NCBI GenBank assembly: GCA_037102815.1 | Contig: BTPP01000003.1 | Coordinates: 62,001 to 126,000 of the forward strand | Source: Neurospora intermedia | Taxonomy: Eukaryota; Ascomycota; Sordariomycetes; Sordariales; Sordariaceae | Direction of reading: 5' to 3' | DNA: 64,000 nucleotides | Part shown: positions 11,730 through 23,805 of the stretch, in pieces | Numbering within the stretch: the stretch's first letter is position 1 | Layout of the letters: every line of letters begins with the position of its first letter | Notes under the pieces: model-generated | Databases searched by the model: none | The model's input: only the letters and a program-made list of their open reading frames with translations | Told to the model about the DNA's origin: nothing | Translations under genes and position numbers: made by a program

Positions 11730-13573
11730 CTTGATATAGCGCGGGTGTATGGTGATTTGATAGAGGGTCGAGCAGTCGACGGGGACGGGGGGGGACGAGT
11801 ATTCTAGAATCTTGCCGGGAGAGCGAGCGCAGATATAAGCTCGAGGAGAGGAATTAATCAAGGTAGGCTTAGAAAATCGTCGGTAGGTAAGGTAGTATGG
11901 TTCAAGCGTAGGTCATAACACGACAAGTCATCCAACAGGTTCTCAAAAGTAGTTGAAAAAGGTTAAAGCGTCTGTCTGTTTGGCTATATCTCTGACGAAA
12001 CTAACGAACTTGCTGTACACATTGGAGCCAACGGGAATGGACGGTATTGGTATTGGTATCGTATGGTTTCGGCTCGCGAGGCCAGCGAACAAGTCTAGCG
12101 GGGGGGGGGAGGGGTCAATCGCGGGTCGAGGGTCGAGAAGGAGGAGGAGGAGGAGGATGATGATGGAGGAAGAGCAGCAGAAGGAGCAACTACGTCTAGG
12201 AGTGGGAGAAAACGACTAGGAAATGCTTCCACTTGCAAACTTGCAAGAGGACTGACTGACGGCGGGACTGACCAACGGGGGGTTGGTTCTCGGATCCAAT
12301 CCTCTTGCCAATGTTTCCTTCCATCGCTGTCCAGGCGAAGCGCTGAATGGCAGGCTGGCAGCTGGCTGGCCCCGAGGGGAGGTCGTTCTGTCGCCCGGCC
12401 TAGTGCAAGCCTGGGGAGGAGGACGGGCTGCTGAGGTGGTCAGGGAGGGAGGGGGAGTCCAGGGCCGGTGGTGGTGTGTCAAATCCCCGCCCGCCTACTA
12501 GGGTAGTGCGCAGGTGCTGAGCTGTTCCTGCTCGTTTGTGCTGTCAGGGCTGAGGGTTCAGGTTGTGGCCGGGGTAGATCCACTGCAAGCCACGCCTGAA
12601 ACACCAGAAAAACAGCAATGGAAGTACGTACACGGGGGCAAAGGGAAGGAAGGGGTCTGGGGACAAACCCGACGCAATGCGGGGAGGATGGAAGTCACTC
12701 ACATGCCCCTGTTCACCATTGGATCCCTGCCCTGGGCTGACTTGGATGATTTGATCCGCCTGGGCCTGGGCAGTTAAGCCCATTCTTCCTTCCTTCCTTC
12801 CAGCCTGCACTCTGCAGTCTGCAACAGAAAGATGAAGTGACTGGAGTGCAACAGCGTCTTGTATAGCAACAGCCAATTTGGACCCCAACATCTCCAGTCT
12901 GGAAAGTTTAGTTCGAAATGTCGATGCATTACAAGCACGCATTACACGCATGTCGGCCGATCCTTTTCCTTCAAACGACGAGGAACCACGACAACATGCC
13001 TAGCCGTCAACAGTTCCCGTCCCGTTTCAGCAACCGCGTTGGCCGACCATACATCGTGAAACACACTACACTTTCCAGGCCTCGATTTGGCCGAATCTGA
13101 ACTACATGATCTTGTCTTTCTTCTAGGTTTTTTTTTTTTCTTTTTACATCTTTAAGGTAAAGTTTGCGAACTTGCTTGCAATAGCGTCCTTCCGTCCTCC
13201 AATCTGAAATAGCGAATCAGATACGCCTCCGCCGGGTCGTATTTCCTCGAGTCTCGCCTTTTCTCTTCACACCTCTGCCAGTATTTACACTACTCTGTCA
13301 GCGCGGTAAAATTGCATGTGGCGATAACTTTGGTTTTCCTACAGAGAACAGTTGGTATCTTGGTATCATGCCCGCCGCCAACCAGTCAAATTCTGCGAGG
13401 TGGCGGTACCACGCTAACAGAGTGCATGCCGGCAGACATGTACAAACAGGTAATCCGCGAAGCGCTTGGCCCCCATTTCTGTCAAGGTGGTTTTGATTGT
13501 AGATATCTCGGAACAAAGATCAGACAACTAAGACATAGAATGGAACCTTGACAGCATCTGACACATACACGCA

Positions 13574-13598
13574 CAGAGAGAAAGAGAGAGAGAGAGGG
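13574..13598. repeat. GA-rich microsatellite
   Basis: Interrupted (GA)n tract in the non-coding gap. There is no associated gene feature. Confidence 0.85.
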
Positions 13599-13877
13599 AA
13601 TGATAATTATGCCCAAGTCACCTGTACGTCAAGCTTTCGGAAAACGGCTCATGATCGTCAAGTCGCCCTCATCAAACACAGATCGAAGTCTTTGGGTTTG
13701 CGTGTGGGTTCCAAACCCGGACACAAACCATAAAAGTCGTTGTTGTTCCAGTGTCTTGTCTCATTGTCTTGTCATTGATGTTCTTGTGAGACTTAACAAC
13801 CAACAGATGATGGCCAAACAGAGAAAAGGCAAGAAAGCTGCAATTTAATCCAACCAAAAAACAGATGAATAAAATAA

Positions 13878-13890
13878 GGGGGGGGGGGGG
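13878..13890. repeat. poly-G run of 13
   Basis: Uninterrupted G homopolymer in non-coding DNA. It is a known hard context for sequencing, so its exact length should be taken with care. Confidence 0.85.
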
Positions 13891-14757
13891 TCTAGAAGGG
13901 TTCTGCATGCTGTCTGTCTCGTCTGTCTTATTTGGCTTTGTCTTGTATGTGTCTCGCCTCGCTCGTCGTGTGTATATGCAGATTCTTCTGTCTGTACCAC
14001 CACCACGCCACCGACATCGAATAACCCGTTCTGCCGTCCTGTTGTTCCGGCAGGCATGCCACGACTAGTCTACAGACTCGGTCACTCGAGTTCAGTTGAC
14101 TACACTACAGGTGCGGTCCGTGTTACCATGCAATTTACTTTTTTCTTTTGCGAGGATGGGGGAAATGGGGGTAGTACCACCTGTCACAAGACATACCACA
14201 ACACCATCATTATTGGAGATCACCGACGAGATAATTTTCGTCACGACTGGGTTTTGTGTATGTATGCATAAAGTAGAGTATTGCATTGCTGCTATGTGCA
14301 GATGAAAGGTGAGGTAAGGTAAAGAGAGGTATGTAGGCTGATGTATGCTACGCTATCATCCAAGCAATGTAGAGGTACGAAAGAAAAGGTGTTGTGTGTT
14401 ATGTGTGTGTGTGAACCGTGAGACCCCGGAATCAACGCCGCCGCCCCGACCGACAAATGAACCGCGACCGTCGCCGTGACCATGACCCGTTACCCAAAAA
14501 CGCCCCGGTGTTACCACTTTCCCTTCACCGTACTAAATCGGACCCCAAAAACAAACCGACCGACCGACTGAGTTGGCTATCAAAATTCCTCCCAAAAAGA
14601 AACAAACCCATATTGCCCCAGTCCATGTCTCTATATTGTAACCCATCCATCAAACATGTCTTCCACCGTAACACACGATAATGAAGAAGAAAAAAAATCG
14701 AAGAAGAAAGATTGAAAAAACAAACCGAAGAGAGAGACTAGCACAAGACACCATGCT

Positions 14758-16188
14758 TCACGAAATCTCGCTCGCACCTCTCTTCCGCCCCGCGCTCCCT
14801 GACCCCGTCGTACCTAACTGGACCTCCTCCGACCCCATCCCCTCTGGCGACATAACAACAGCATCTTCCACCTTTGTACGCTGCTGCTCTTGCTGATGTT
14901 GAGAGGAAGAAGGAACAGCAGTCACCTTCACCTTAGGCCCCAGATTGCCCGTGTTCCCATATACGCCGGGGCCAAAGCATTCATACTCCGCCTTCTCCTC
15001 TCCATCTTCTCCCTCTCCATATCCTTCTTCTTCCTCTTCTTCATACTCTTCGCCTTCATAGTCGTCCTCATATTCATCTTCTTCAAAGTACTCCTCCTCC
15101 GAACTCTCCTCGCTGTCGCTCTCGTCTAGGTTGAGCACCCCCAAAAGCGGAATGTCGATCCTAGCCAGCTGTGACTTGATCAGGTTGTCCGCGATGGTGA
15201 ACAGCTGTGAATCTTTATCTTCGATCTTGGTTTCTGGCAACTCAACCTCGTTGCCGCCCAGAGCAAAAATGGCCTCGGCTTGATCTTGAAGAGGGTCGTG
15301 GACTTCTGGTGATGGCTGGGGTACGGGTACTGGTACTTTTCCCTTTTCTGTTGCCGTGGGTGTGGGTGTGGGTGTGGTAAAAGCGGCAGCAGCAGGAGAA
15401 GAAGAGGAAGAGGAAGAGGAAGAGGAAGAGGAAGAAGGTGGCAAAACCCCAATAGGCACATCCAAAACCCACCTCCGTACCACCTCCCCCTTGGTCACCT
15501 TTTCTCCTCCTCTTCCTCCTCCTCCTCCCCGTAGGGCGCGCTGCCTCTCCCTCTGCTCCAACCCGCGTTTAAACACCCTCTTCTGTTTCCGCCGCCGCCG
15601 TTCGATCCGATCGCGAATATACCAGGCTACTACCAACATGGTGGCCTGCATCATCTCCTGGCACTTGGCGCGCTGCATGTTGGCCCACTGCTGGCACCGT
15701 TGCTGCTGGAAGTTGGCGATGGCTTGGCAGCGTTGTTGGTAGTAGGCGGCGATGCGCGAGGCCATGGCGAGGTATTTGGGGTCGAGGGTGGGGATTGCCG
15801 TGGTTGCTTGTTGTTGTGTTGAATCAGCCGGGGATGTCGTCTTCATGCCAAATGGGAGATTTGTCTGTGTCTGTGATGGTGATGATTGTGGTACGGGAGC
15901 GCTGCTGCTGGACTGCCGGGAGGATGCAGGGGTTGGCTGCTGCTGCTGCTGTTGCTGCTGTTGCTGTTGTCGCTGCGCATCTTGCTCTCGTTGCTTTTGT
16001 CGTTGCTGTTCCCGCACTTGTTGGGCATGTGCGGCAAACATGTTGAAGAAGGCTTGTTGTCGAGACGTTGTTGAGGGTGTTGTCGTGGACATATCGGGAA
16101 ACACTGGGCCCTTGCTGAACAACGGCTGCTCCGGCGGAGGTGTTGCCGGGACGTGGGATTGATACGGATGCGGCATCGGTGCCGCCAT
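14758..16188 (-). CDS. unrecognised Q-rich protein with acidic tail
   Basis: Single-exon frame of 476 residues from an ATG at 16188. I do not recognise a family. Visible parts in order are: a Pro-rich start; a Gln/Arg-rich coiled-coil-like stretch (QQVREQQRQKQREQDAQR) with about ten consecutive Gln; a Ser/Thr/Gln linker; a compact helical block with regularly spaced aromatic and Cys residues (YLAMASRIAAYYQQRCQ, then FQQQRCQQWANMQRAKC) running into a hydrophobic segment (TMLVVAWYIRDR) and a basic patch (RIERRRRKQKRVFKRG); poly-Ser; and a very acidic Glu/Tyr/Asp block ahead of a Gly-rich end. The helical block with the repeated QQRCQ is the only part likely to fold. The frame is open for the full length and codon usage is gene-like, so it is probably real. 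A missed intron cannot be excluded. Confidence 0.7.
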   Translation of the reverse strand: MAAPMPHPYQSHVPATPPPEQPLFSKGPVFPDMSTTTPSTTSRQQAFFNMFAAHAQQVREQQRQKQREQDAQRQQQQQQQQQQQPTPASSRQSSSSAPVPQSSPSQTQTNLPFGMKTTSPADSTQQQATTAIPTLDPKYLAMASRIAAYYQQRCQAIANFQQQRCQQWANMQRAKCQEMMQATMLVVAWYIRDRIERRRRKQKRVFKRGLEQRERQRALRGGGGGRGGEKVTKGEVVRRWVLDVPIGVLPPSSSSSSSSSSSSSPAAAAFTTPTPTPTATEKGKVPVPVPQPSPEVHDPLQDQAEAIFALGGNEVELPETKIEDKDSQLFTIADNLIKSQLARIDIPLLGVLNLDESDSEESSEEEYFEEDEYEDDYEGEEYEEEEEEGYGEGEDGEEKAEYECFGPGVYGNTGNLGPKVKVTAVPSSSQHQQEQQRTKVEDAVVMSPEGMGSEEVQLGTTGSGSAGRKRGASEIS

Positions 16189-19100
16189 CGATTATTATTC
16201 GAGTTGTGAGTATATGTGCAAATGTATGTTGAATGTCTCCAAGCGATTTTTTGCTCGTTTGAGGTACTGGTTTCCCAGGTTGTTGGTGATATAGATAGAT
16301 ATATTGGGGTAGCTGAGGCGATGTTTGGTAATGATAGAGGTGGCTTATTAATACCAAGGGATGTCTCGTAGATTGTTGGCAGAATGTTATGGACAGCGGA
16401 TCTTATAGAATAACCTTGCACAAGGAATACAAAGGAATTGACCAAGTTAAAAAAACATAAATAGTCTTGGGTGAAGCCTTACGGAGGGTGGGGGAGGAAA
16501 GGAGGTCTGATTTATAAAGCAGGCTGACTGACTACACCTGATGGTTAGTAACAATCATGACTTAGACGTCCCTCGGGCCGCATCCTGGACCCTGGCGGCC
16601 ACCTACGACGCGCATGCTGGGTTAAGTGGGTTCATGTTATTTTGAGGGCTCATCATATTTTTTTTTTTCCTTTTCCGGGATTTGAACTTGGAAAAAGGGG
16701 GGTGACAGGCGGGCGAGAGCAAGTCTGTTTGGCCATGATGTTGCTGGTGCAGATGGTGGAGTGAAGGCCCAGTCCTGAAGGAGGGAGAGGGAGTTCTAGC
16801 CGAGTGCCCAGGCCCGAGGGAGAGACTGCGTTATTGCTAGGATTGGGGGGCCTCTTTGGGACGCTATCACCGCTATGACTGCTACCAACGGAGCTAAATG
16901 GCACAAAAAAGAGCGCTCGCAAGGAGCCGAGAATAGGGTAGGAGATAAGGTGTGGTGGACGGGGGTCGCTAGGATTGGCGGGCGGAGCTGATGAAAATGG
17001 TCTGAGAAAGGGTTCGGCAAGGCTGGAAATGGTGGCAGAACTGGTACAACATGGGGTCAACATGGGCAAACATCGGTCGATGCCGATTACTTGCCGACCA
17101 GTAGCCACCGAGGCCCAACCATTCACAGCCAGGCCGAGGGGCACAATCGGGCCACACTTGAATCATGCCAGTCAGACGCGGGCATTGCAGTGGCAGCAGT
17201 GCATACCGGGCCTCATCCCGGCACCCCTCCCCGGCCTTTGGGTTTCTCCTTTACTCGGACTCCCATGGTGATGAGCATCAAATAACATTTCCACTCGATC
17301 CCTATCATTGGATTCATAATCTACGCTTGACTCCCGTCCGGTTCCCGGTTTCGGCTGACACGTTGTCTCGGTTCTCGTTGGCGTTGTTGGTCTGGCCGTT
17401 TACAACTCGTTTTCTTTGCTGTTGGTAGGAGTCCGTCCGCACACATCATCGTCCTTTGGAACAGATCGCCGTTTGGTTGCAGCGTCTAGATCGTTGCGAG
17501 ATCTGAGCGTCATCAACAACGCACCATCCAGTACTGGAACTGGAAACGAAAAACCACTGCAAGACACCTGGACTGTCTCTGGTGGTCAAGGCTGGTCTAG
17601 TCGGATCATGGATTCAGCCGTGACCGTCCTGCTGGTGCCAATGGCCGTAATCATCACTGGTAAGCGTAGTATGTAATCAAAGACGAGGCACGACATCCTT
17701 CCCGCAATTTCCTTTGTCACCCGTTCCAAGCCGTCGTTTCGTCAGTTGGAGTCCCGACAGGAACCTGGACCCCTCTCCAACATATAACAACGCGAGACCT
17801 AAATCACTCTGATCACCGCACCGGACGGGGCGCGGGTGGCCCAGAATCTCGGACGTGTTCAGTACTAATGCAAGGTGCGCGCGGGTGTAGCCTGCGCGTT
17901 TGTCCAATCTCGCTGAATCCGTTTCGCTTCATTGCGTCCTGTTACGGGTGTCTACCAGCGAAGTGGCCGTTGGTGTCAGTGAGAACTGGACCCCGGATGA
18001 ACAAGTGAACCGGAAAATGGTAATGCGAGACGTCTTGTGAAGGCCCTTCTTCCCCAGCATGAATCGGATATGCAATTCCCTCCTCCTCCTCAGTTTGACG
18101 GTGGACCTTCTGATTGTGCTGGCAGATGGGCTGATGAGCTGTCGTTGAATGCCACATGGAAGGAATCGGTCTGGCAAAAAGTGGAATCTTCCCAGTCAGT
18201 CGGGTTATATCGTGACCAGGCCTTGCGGGAGCGGATTCCGGGAGAGGCAAAAAGCACAGAAAACAAACCGGGGAAGGGCAAATCATCATCATGACCCCAG
18301 AGCCCTCCCGTCCCGTGTTCGCGCATTCCCCATTTATTATGGCCGAGTGATTGTCTCGCGATGCCCGATATCAAAGCAACATTATCGGCATGCATTCCAC
18401 TTGACTGGCAACACGCAACCAGGTTCCCCAGACCACGTCGCTCAAAATCGGTATAAGTCGCGACCAGATTGGAAAGAGGCGATGTTGCGCTGCGAAGTCT
18501 CCATGTTCAGTTCGCTGCTAGCGTTGTTGACCGCGGGGTTGTCAGAGACCCGAGATCGGGTTGTCGGTGTTAGTCGTTCCCGTTGTTGCCTTTTTCGGCG
18601 GATTGTCTGTTAGTGCCTGGTGCCGGGATATCGTCCTCGTCCGTATCGGCCCCATCAGTACCCTGCAATCAGGAAGCTTCCAGGTCTTCTCCAGCAATCT
18701 CCGAATGGTTTTCAGGCACAACCAAGGATTGTCCCAGCACAAGCATTATACCCAGCTTTTCTACACCTCTGCATGGATGTGTAGTGTACAAACTGGGAGA
18801 AGCGACAACCTTGGGTTGCGGGAACGGGATGGGCGTTGGAGCCATGGCGCGCTGGCGTCCATCGGGTCCGAGCGGGGTGAGGTGGACGGCAGAGGAGAAA
18901 CAATTGTCCCCACTTTCCCTTTGCAGGGGCTTTGTCAGTTGCCGCATTCCCGCACCCGCACAACAGCAGGACGCCCCACCACCTGCAAAATGCCTGCCAA
19001 GATCATAATCAACTGCCAGGTGTTGCAGAAGTCCATTTTCGGCCATTTGCACCTGATTGTTGATGATTTCCATGCCATTTCTGTCACTTTTTTGGTCACC

Positions 19101-19326
19101 ATTTCCCCCCCTTCTACAACCGCCACGCCTCACGACATTGATCACGCTTCGTCACGTTGATCGCGGACCTTTACGGCAGGAAAAGTGAAAAATACTCGGA
19201 ACTGCGCGCCATTCTGTGCACATCTGCCATACTTGGTCGCATCAGTACCGCACGTTTTCTGTCATCGCATGTCAAGGCCCAACCAGGAACCGTCGAAAGG
19301 CAACAGGCCATAAACGCCGGATTTTG
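16189..19326. other. 3.1 kb divergent gap, no supported gene
   Basis: It lies between the starts of the Q-rich gene (-) and msh1 (+), so it holds two promoters and leaders. Many overlapping frames on both strands at 16650-19160 show no recognisable domain and no consistent splice structure. A T-run lies at about 16660-16671. Confidence 0.5.
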
Positions 19327-22300
19327 ATGCTTCCCCCGCGCCCAAAACAGGTTCCGCGCCGCTGGATAGCGTCTCTCGGCCACAGCAGTTGTCGCCCATG
19401 CGTTGTCAATAACATTCGAACCGCTGCCGCCACTGTTGGACGTGGTCGTGGTGCTGTCGGTGTCGGTAGATATGTGACCACTCAGACCTCGCTCACTTCC
19501 GCCGGGTCTAGACCCTCCTCCAGCGTGCTACTTGCCGTCCCCGCCCGGCCCGTCATCGACATCACCCCGTGTTGTCCTCAACTGTTTCGGCTCCAGATTC
19601 GCGGCAAAAAGACCCGGACCGTTGTGCAGTTGAACGATCTGCCCCTTCCGCCCGTCGCTGAAACCGCCGTCAACGGCCCTCTTCTAGTGGTGGAGGAGTC
19701 AGTCCAGGAAGAAGGCACCTCGACGGCTCGCCGCAAAAGGATCAAAAGGACGATTTTGCAGCTGGATCAGCTACCCGTGTCTCAGACTACTCTAACCTCG
19801 GATCCGATCCTGGATGCTCAGAGAGATATAGAGCCAAACGAGGCCGTAGACTCTGGTAAGAGTAAACGGGGCAGACGGAGGATTGTCAAGTTAGACGATT
19901 CATCCACTACGCCATTTGCTATGCTCGACGAGGCTTTACTGCCCGTAAAAGAAGCAACAGAAGAGGCAGCCGAGGTAGAGCAGAATGAGCCATCAACACA
20001 GCGTAAAAGAGACAAGACGAGGACTGTCAGGTTGAAGGAGATCCCTCAGGGCGCCCTCCTTCCCGACGAGTCTTTCCCGCCACTGCAGCAGGAAGACCAA
20101 GAACCAGCTTACCCATCAGTAATCCAACAGCATCGCCACAATATGCAAAAGTTTGACAACTGCGTGTTGCTAACGCGCGTAGGAGGCTTCTACGAGATGT
20201 ACTTTGAGCATGCGGAGGAGGTCGGCCCGCTTCTGAACCTCAAAGTCTCACAAAAGAAAACGAGCGGCGGCCCTGTCTCAATGGTAAATCCTCTCCGTCT
20301 GTCGTTGTGTTTATGTGTGTCTACTATGTCTTGGCTCCCAAGTCAGCTCTAAATGACTCCCCCTATTTGCACTTTGTTCTGATCATGAACCTTCTTTTAG
20401 GCTGGGTTTCCTTTCTTCCAACTTGACCGTTACCTTAAAGTCTTAGTCGAAGACCTGAATCGCCATGTAGCCATAGCGGAGGAGTACAGAAATTCCCCTT
20501 TAGAGCAGATCAAATCGGGTGGTTTGATGCACAATCGCAGAGTGACTCGCATCGTCACCCCGGGCACTCTCATCGACGAGAACTTCATGGACCCGTACGC
20601 GAACAACTACATTATGGCCATTCATCTGCCTTCGGATTCGTTGGAAGGAAGCTCGAGTTTTCAAGAAGCCTTGAACTCCGGAACAGGGCAAAAGAAGGAG
20701 TCCCTTATAGGTTTAGCATGGCTAGACTTATCCACGGGCAACTTCTACACCCAGCAGACGAGTCTTATATCCTTGGGCAGTGTTCTCTTGCGGGTATCTC
20801 CGCGAGAAATAGTCCTCGACAAGTCCCTTGAGTCTGCCGAAGGTCACGATATCTTGTCCGTCCTGAACGAGGAGAGATATCCCGTTACCTACTCACCCCA
20901 AAGCGAGAATATACAAACCCTCAAGGACTGGGCGCCGATGCTGGACGCAAAAATACCTACAGAAACAGTAATCAGGTTCACGGACGATGAGATCAAGGCA
21001 GGCAATGTCTTGCTTCACTATGTTACAGACCGACTTCAAGGCTTGAGCATGAAGCTTCAGCCGCCAATACGCCACGACAACATGCAAATTATGACTATTG
21101 ACAAAAACAGCATGCGATCTCTGGAGATCAAGAAAACCATGAGGGACGGCTTCTTCGCGGGAAGCTTGTTACATGCCATCAGAAGGACAGTGACCAAGAG
21201 TGGTGCGAGACTGCTTAATGAGTGGCTCAGTAAGCTATCCCTTTTACCGCTTTGTGCCTATGTCGATAGATAAAATCGCTGACCGACTTAGGCGCCCCTT
21301 CAACGTCCCTTTCGGTGATAAACTCCCGTCTCGATCTCATAACCCGCTTCATCTCGAACCCAGATCTCAGCGACGCCATCACGGCCCTCCTCCATCGATC
21401 CCACGACACTCAGCGTCTCGTCCAAAAATTCGCTCTCAACCGCGGTGACGCCGACGATCTCCTGCGGCTCGCCAGCACCATCAAGGCCACCGAGGACATC
21501 GTCAACCACCTAAAATCCTCCATCTCCTCCGAAGATTCCAACCCAGAAGAAGATGATTGCCTAACCAAGCTGATCGACCGTATAAGCCTCGAGCAACCCC
21601 TTAAGCTCGCCAAGCGGATCTGGGACGCCATCGACGAGGAAGGGCTCGTCCAGCAACACCAGCTCGAAGATAGTGAGACGGGCGAGATGCTTGCTCTCGC
21701 GCAGGAGATCGTCAAGGGCGAAGGGACGGAGGAGGATGGGCGGGCGCTTTTGCCCAAGGGGGCGACGGCTAAGAGTAACAGGGCTAGGGCGGAGCTGACC
21801 CAAAACCGAAATCAACAGGAAAAGGATCTGTCAAAAGACAACAGGAAAATGAGTCTGCGAAATTACTACGGCGAAGACAACCAGGTCTGGATCATGAAGC
21901 CCAAAGCCAACAGGGCCCTGGCTAAGCTCCACGCGGAACTCAGATCGCTGCAGGAACAAAAGGAGAAGCTCACCGAGGAGTTCCGCGCAAAGTATGCGGC
22001 GCCATCGCTTACGCTGAATTGGAAAACCGGATTGGGGCATGTTTGTGTCGTTCGAGGGAGGGATGCTCGATTGGCAGTGGGAGAAACGAGTCGTCGCACC
22101 AAAACATCCAGCAGCAGCAACAGCATGTCCGACCCCATCTCTGACACCACCGACGCCGATGCTGCGGACGCCGATGCCGAACCCATCCCCGAACCTGTCC
22201 CAGAACCCGAATCTCTCTCCACCCTCCGCACCCTCTCTACCACCCGGACCACCCGCACTTTCCATCACCCTCTCTGGACGTCCCTCGGCGAATCCCTCGA

Positions 22301-23252
22301 CCACGTCCGGCTCCGCATTCGCTCCGAAGAGACGGCTCTCTTCTCCTCTCTCCGCTCCAACGTGGTAACCTTGCTCATAAAACTCCGTCGCAATGCGCTC
22401 GTCCTCGACGAGCTCGACATCGCCACCTCGCTGGCCCGGCTGGCGACGGAGCAGAATCTAGTTCGGCCCATTCTGCACGATTCCTCCACTACCAACGGTT
22501 CTCAGGGGATGGGGACAAGGACGGTCATAGTAGGCGGTCGCCACCCCACCGTCGAACCCTCCCTCCTCTCTCGAGGCATGACCTTCCAGAAAAACGACTG
22601 CCTGATCGGCTCCCCCGGACAAGGTGCGATCTGGCTGATTACAGGACCGAACATGGCTGGTAAGAGCACGTTTCTGCGACAGAACGCGCTGATTACCATC
22701 CTGGCGCAGATGGGGTGTTATGTCCCTGCCGATTACGCGGAGCTGGGTATTGTTGATGCCATCTTCAGCAGGGTCGGGTCGGCGGATAACTTGTATGCGG
22801 ACCAGAGCACTTTCATGGTGGAGATGATGGAGACGGCGGCGATATTGCGGCAGGCGACGCCGAGGAGCTTTGTGATCATGGATGAGATTGGCAGGGGGAC
22901 GACACCGGAGGATGGCACGGCTGTGGCGTTTGCGAGCTTGCATCATCTGTTGACGGTGAATAAGTGTAGGGGGTTATTTGCGACGCATTTCCATGCGGTT
23001 GGGGATATGCTGAAGGAGCAGGGGTTGGTGGTTGAGGATGGTGCGAGCAGTGCGGGTGCAAGTTGGGGCGTGGCCATGTATTGCACGGATGTGGAAGAGG
23101 ACGAGAGCGGCGGGTTTGTCTATGTGCACAAGTTGCGGAAAGGCATGAACAGACAGAGCCATGCCCTGAAAGTGGCTCGCCTGGCTGGGCTGCCAGAGCC
23201 GGCCATTAAGATCGCTGAGCAAGTATTGGCGGTTCAGGGAGTTATAGCTTAG
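19327..23252 (+). CDS. msh1: mitochondrial MutS homologue Msh1
   Basis: MutS-family ATPase for mitochondrial DNA mismatch recognition and genome stability. Exons are 19327-20283, 20401-21229 and 21292-23252 (GTAAAT...TTTAG phase 0; GTAAGC...CTTAG phase 1), giving 1,248 residues. ATG 19327 opens a basic, Ser/Arg-rich N-terminus that fits a mitochondrial presequence; an in-frame ATG also exists at 19216. Domain order is: MutS I mismatch-binding region with GGFYEMYFEHA (about 285-295; Phe-x-Glu contact motif); connector; core and lever; and ABC ATPase with Walker A GPNMAGKST (about 1047-1055), DQSTFMVEM, Walker B VIMDEIGRGTTPEDG and the His switch ATHFH. It is longer than yeast Msh1 (959), mainly from an N-terminal extension of about 240 residues and a low-complexity insert (DADAADADAEPIPEPVPEPE). 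The extension carries four copies of a basic [KR]xx[KR]RTVxL motif. It converges on the P0 gene. Confidence 0.95.
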
Positions 23253-23805
23253 GAGTCACGGTGAAACAAAAAGCAGTCCATTAAAGTCACTGTTGGGAAT
23301 TGTGGCACGCGAATTTGTTTGGTTGTTCAAGGATTTTATTGGAAGGGTATCTGAGAGAATCTGGATGTATCTGGAAAAGTAGAGTTAGCCTCTGTATACC
23401 CCATGTGTATGATAGATGTAGAGCTAAACAAAAATCGGGGGTGTTTGGGAGTGTCTCATAAAGTAGTTGTTTGTGATGGGTTTTCATCAATGATAATCAG
23501 GGTTAAAAAGCTCTTTGATTTTTTCTAATCATCGACACTCCAAAGGGGAAAATAGGAAAGATGGTGGAAATAAGCGAAGACTAACCTGATGGGTTTAAGA
23601 AAACAAGCAGGACATTTTCACATGTATCCGCACAGTTTCATCAAGATTGCAAACAGACTCATCAGAAGGAGACCACCAAGTTGATGTGCTTAATTGAGCA
23701 GCAAGTGATCTATGTAGCTGAGGGCCAAGATCATTCATCTCTTTACCCAACCTAAGCCAACTTTGCCACGCCTCAAACACTTCAATCAAGAAGTCAGGGA
23801 GACAT
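23253..23805. other. short convergent gap with 3' ends
   Basis: It holds the 3' untranslated regions of msh1 and P0. The P0 reading frame stays open across 23595-23805 if the last intron is not spliced; otherwise nothing is visible. Confidence 0.5.

Larger units (their letters stand above)
11730..14757. other. 3 kb gap with simple-sequence tracts
   Basis: Upstream of the alpha-mannosidase and downstream of the Q-rich gene, both on the minus strand. No gene is supported. It contains a GGA-rich purine run (about 12138-12185), a T-tract (about 13127-13145), a GA dinucleotide tract (13574-13598), a run of 13 G at 13878-13890 and a GT tract near 14401-14412. The G run and purine tracts are good candidates for strain polymorphism. 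Confidence 0.5.

Noticed and set aside
16675-16700. tRNA T-arm-like string near 16680 on the minus strand
   Set aside because: No matching acceptor stem, D-arm or anticodon arm upstream.
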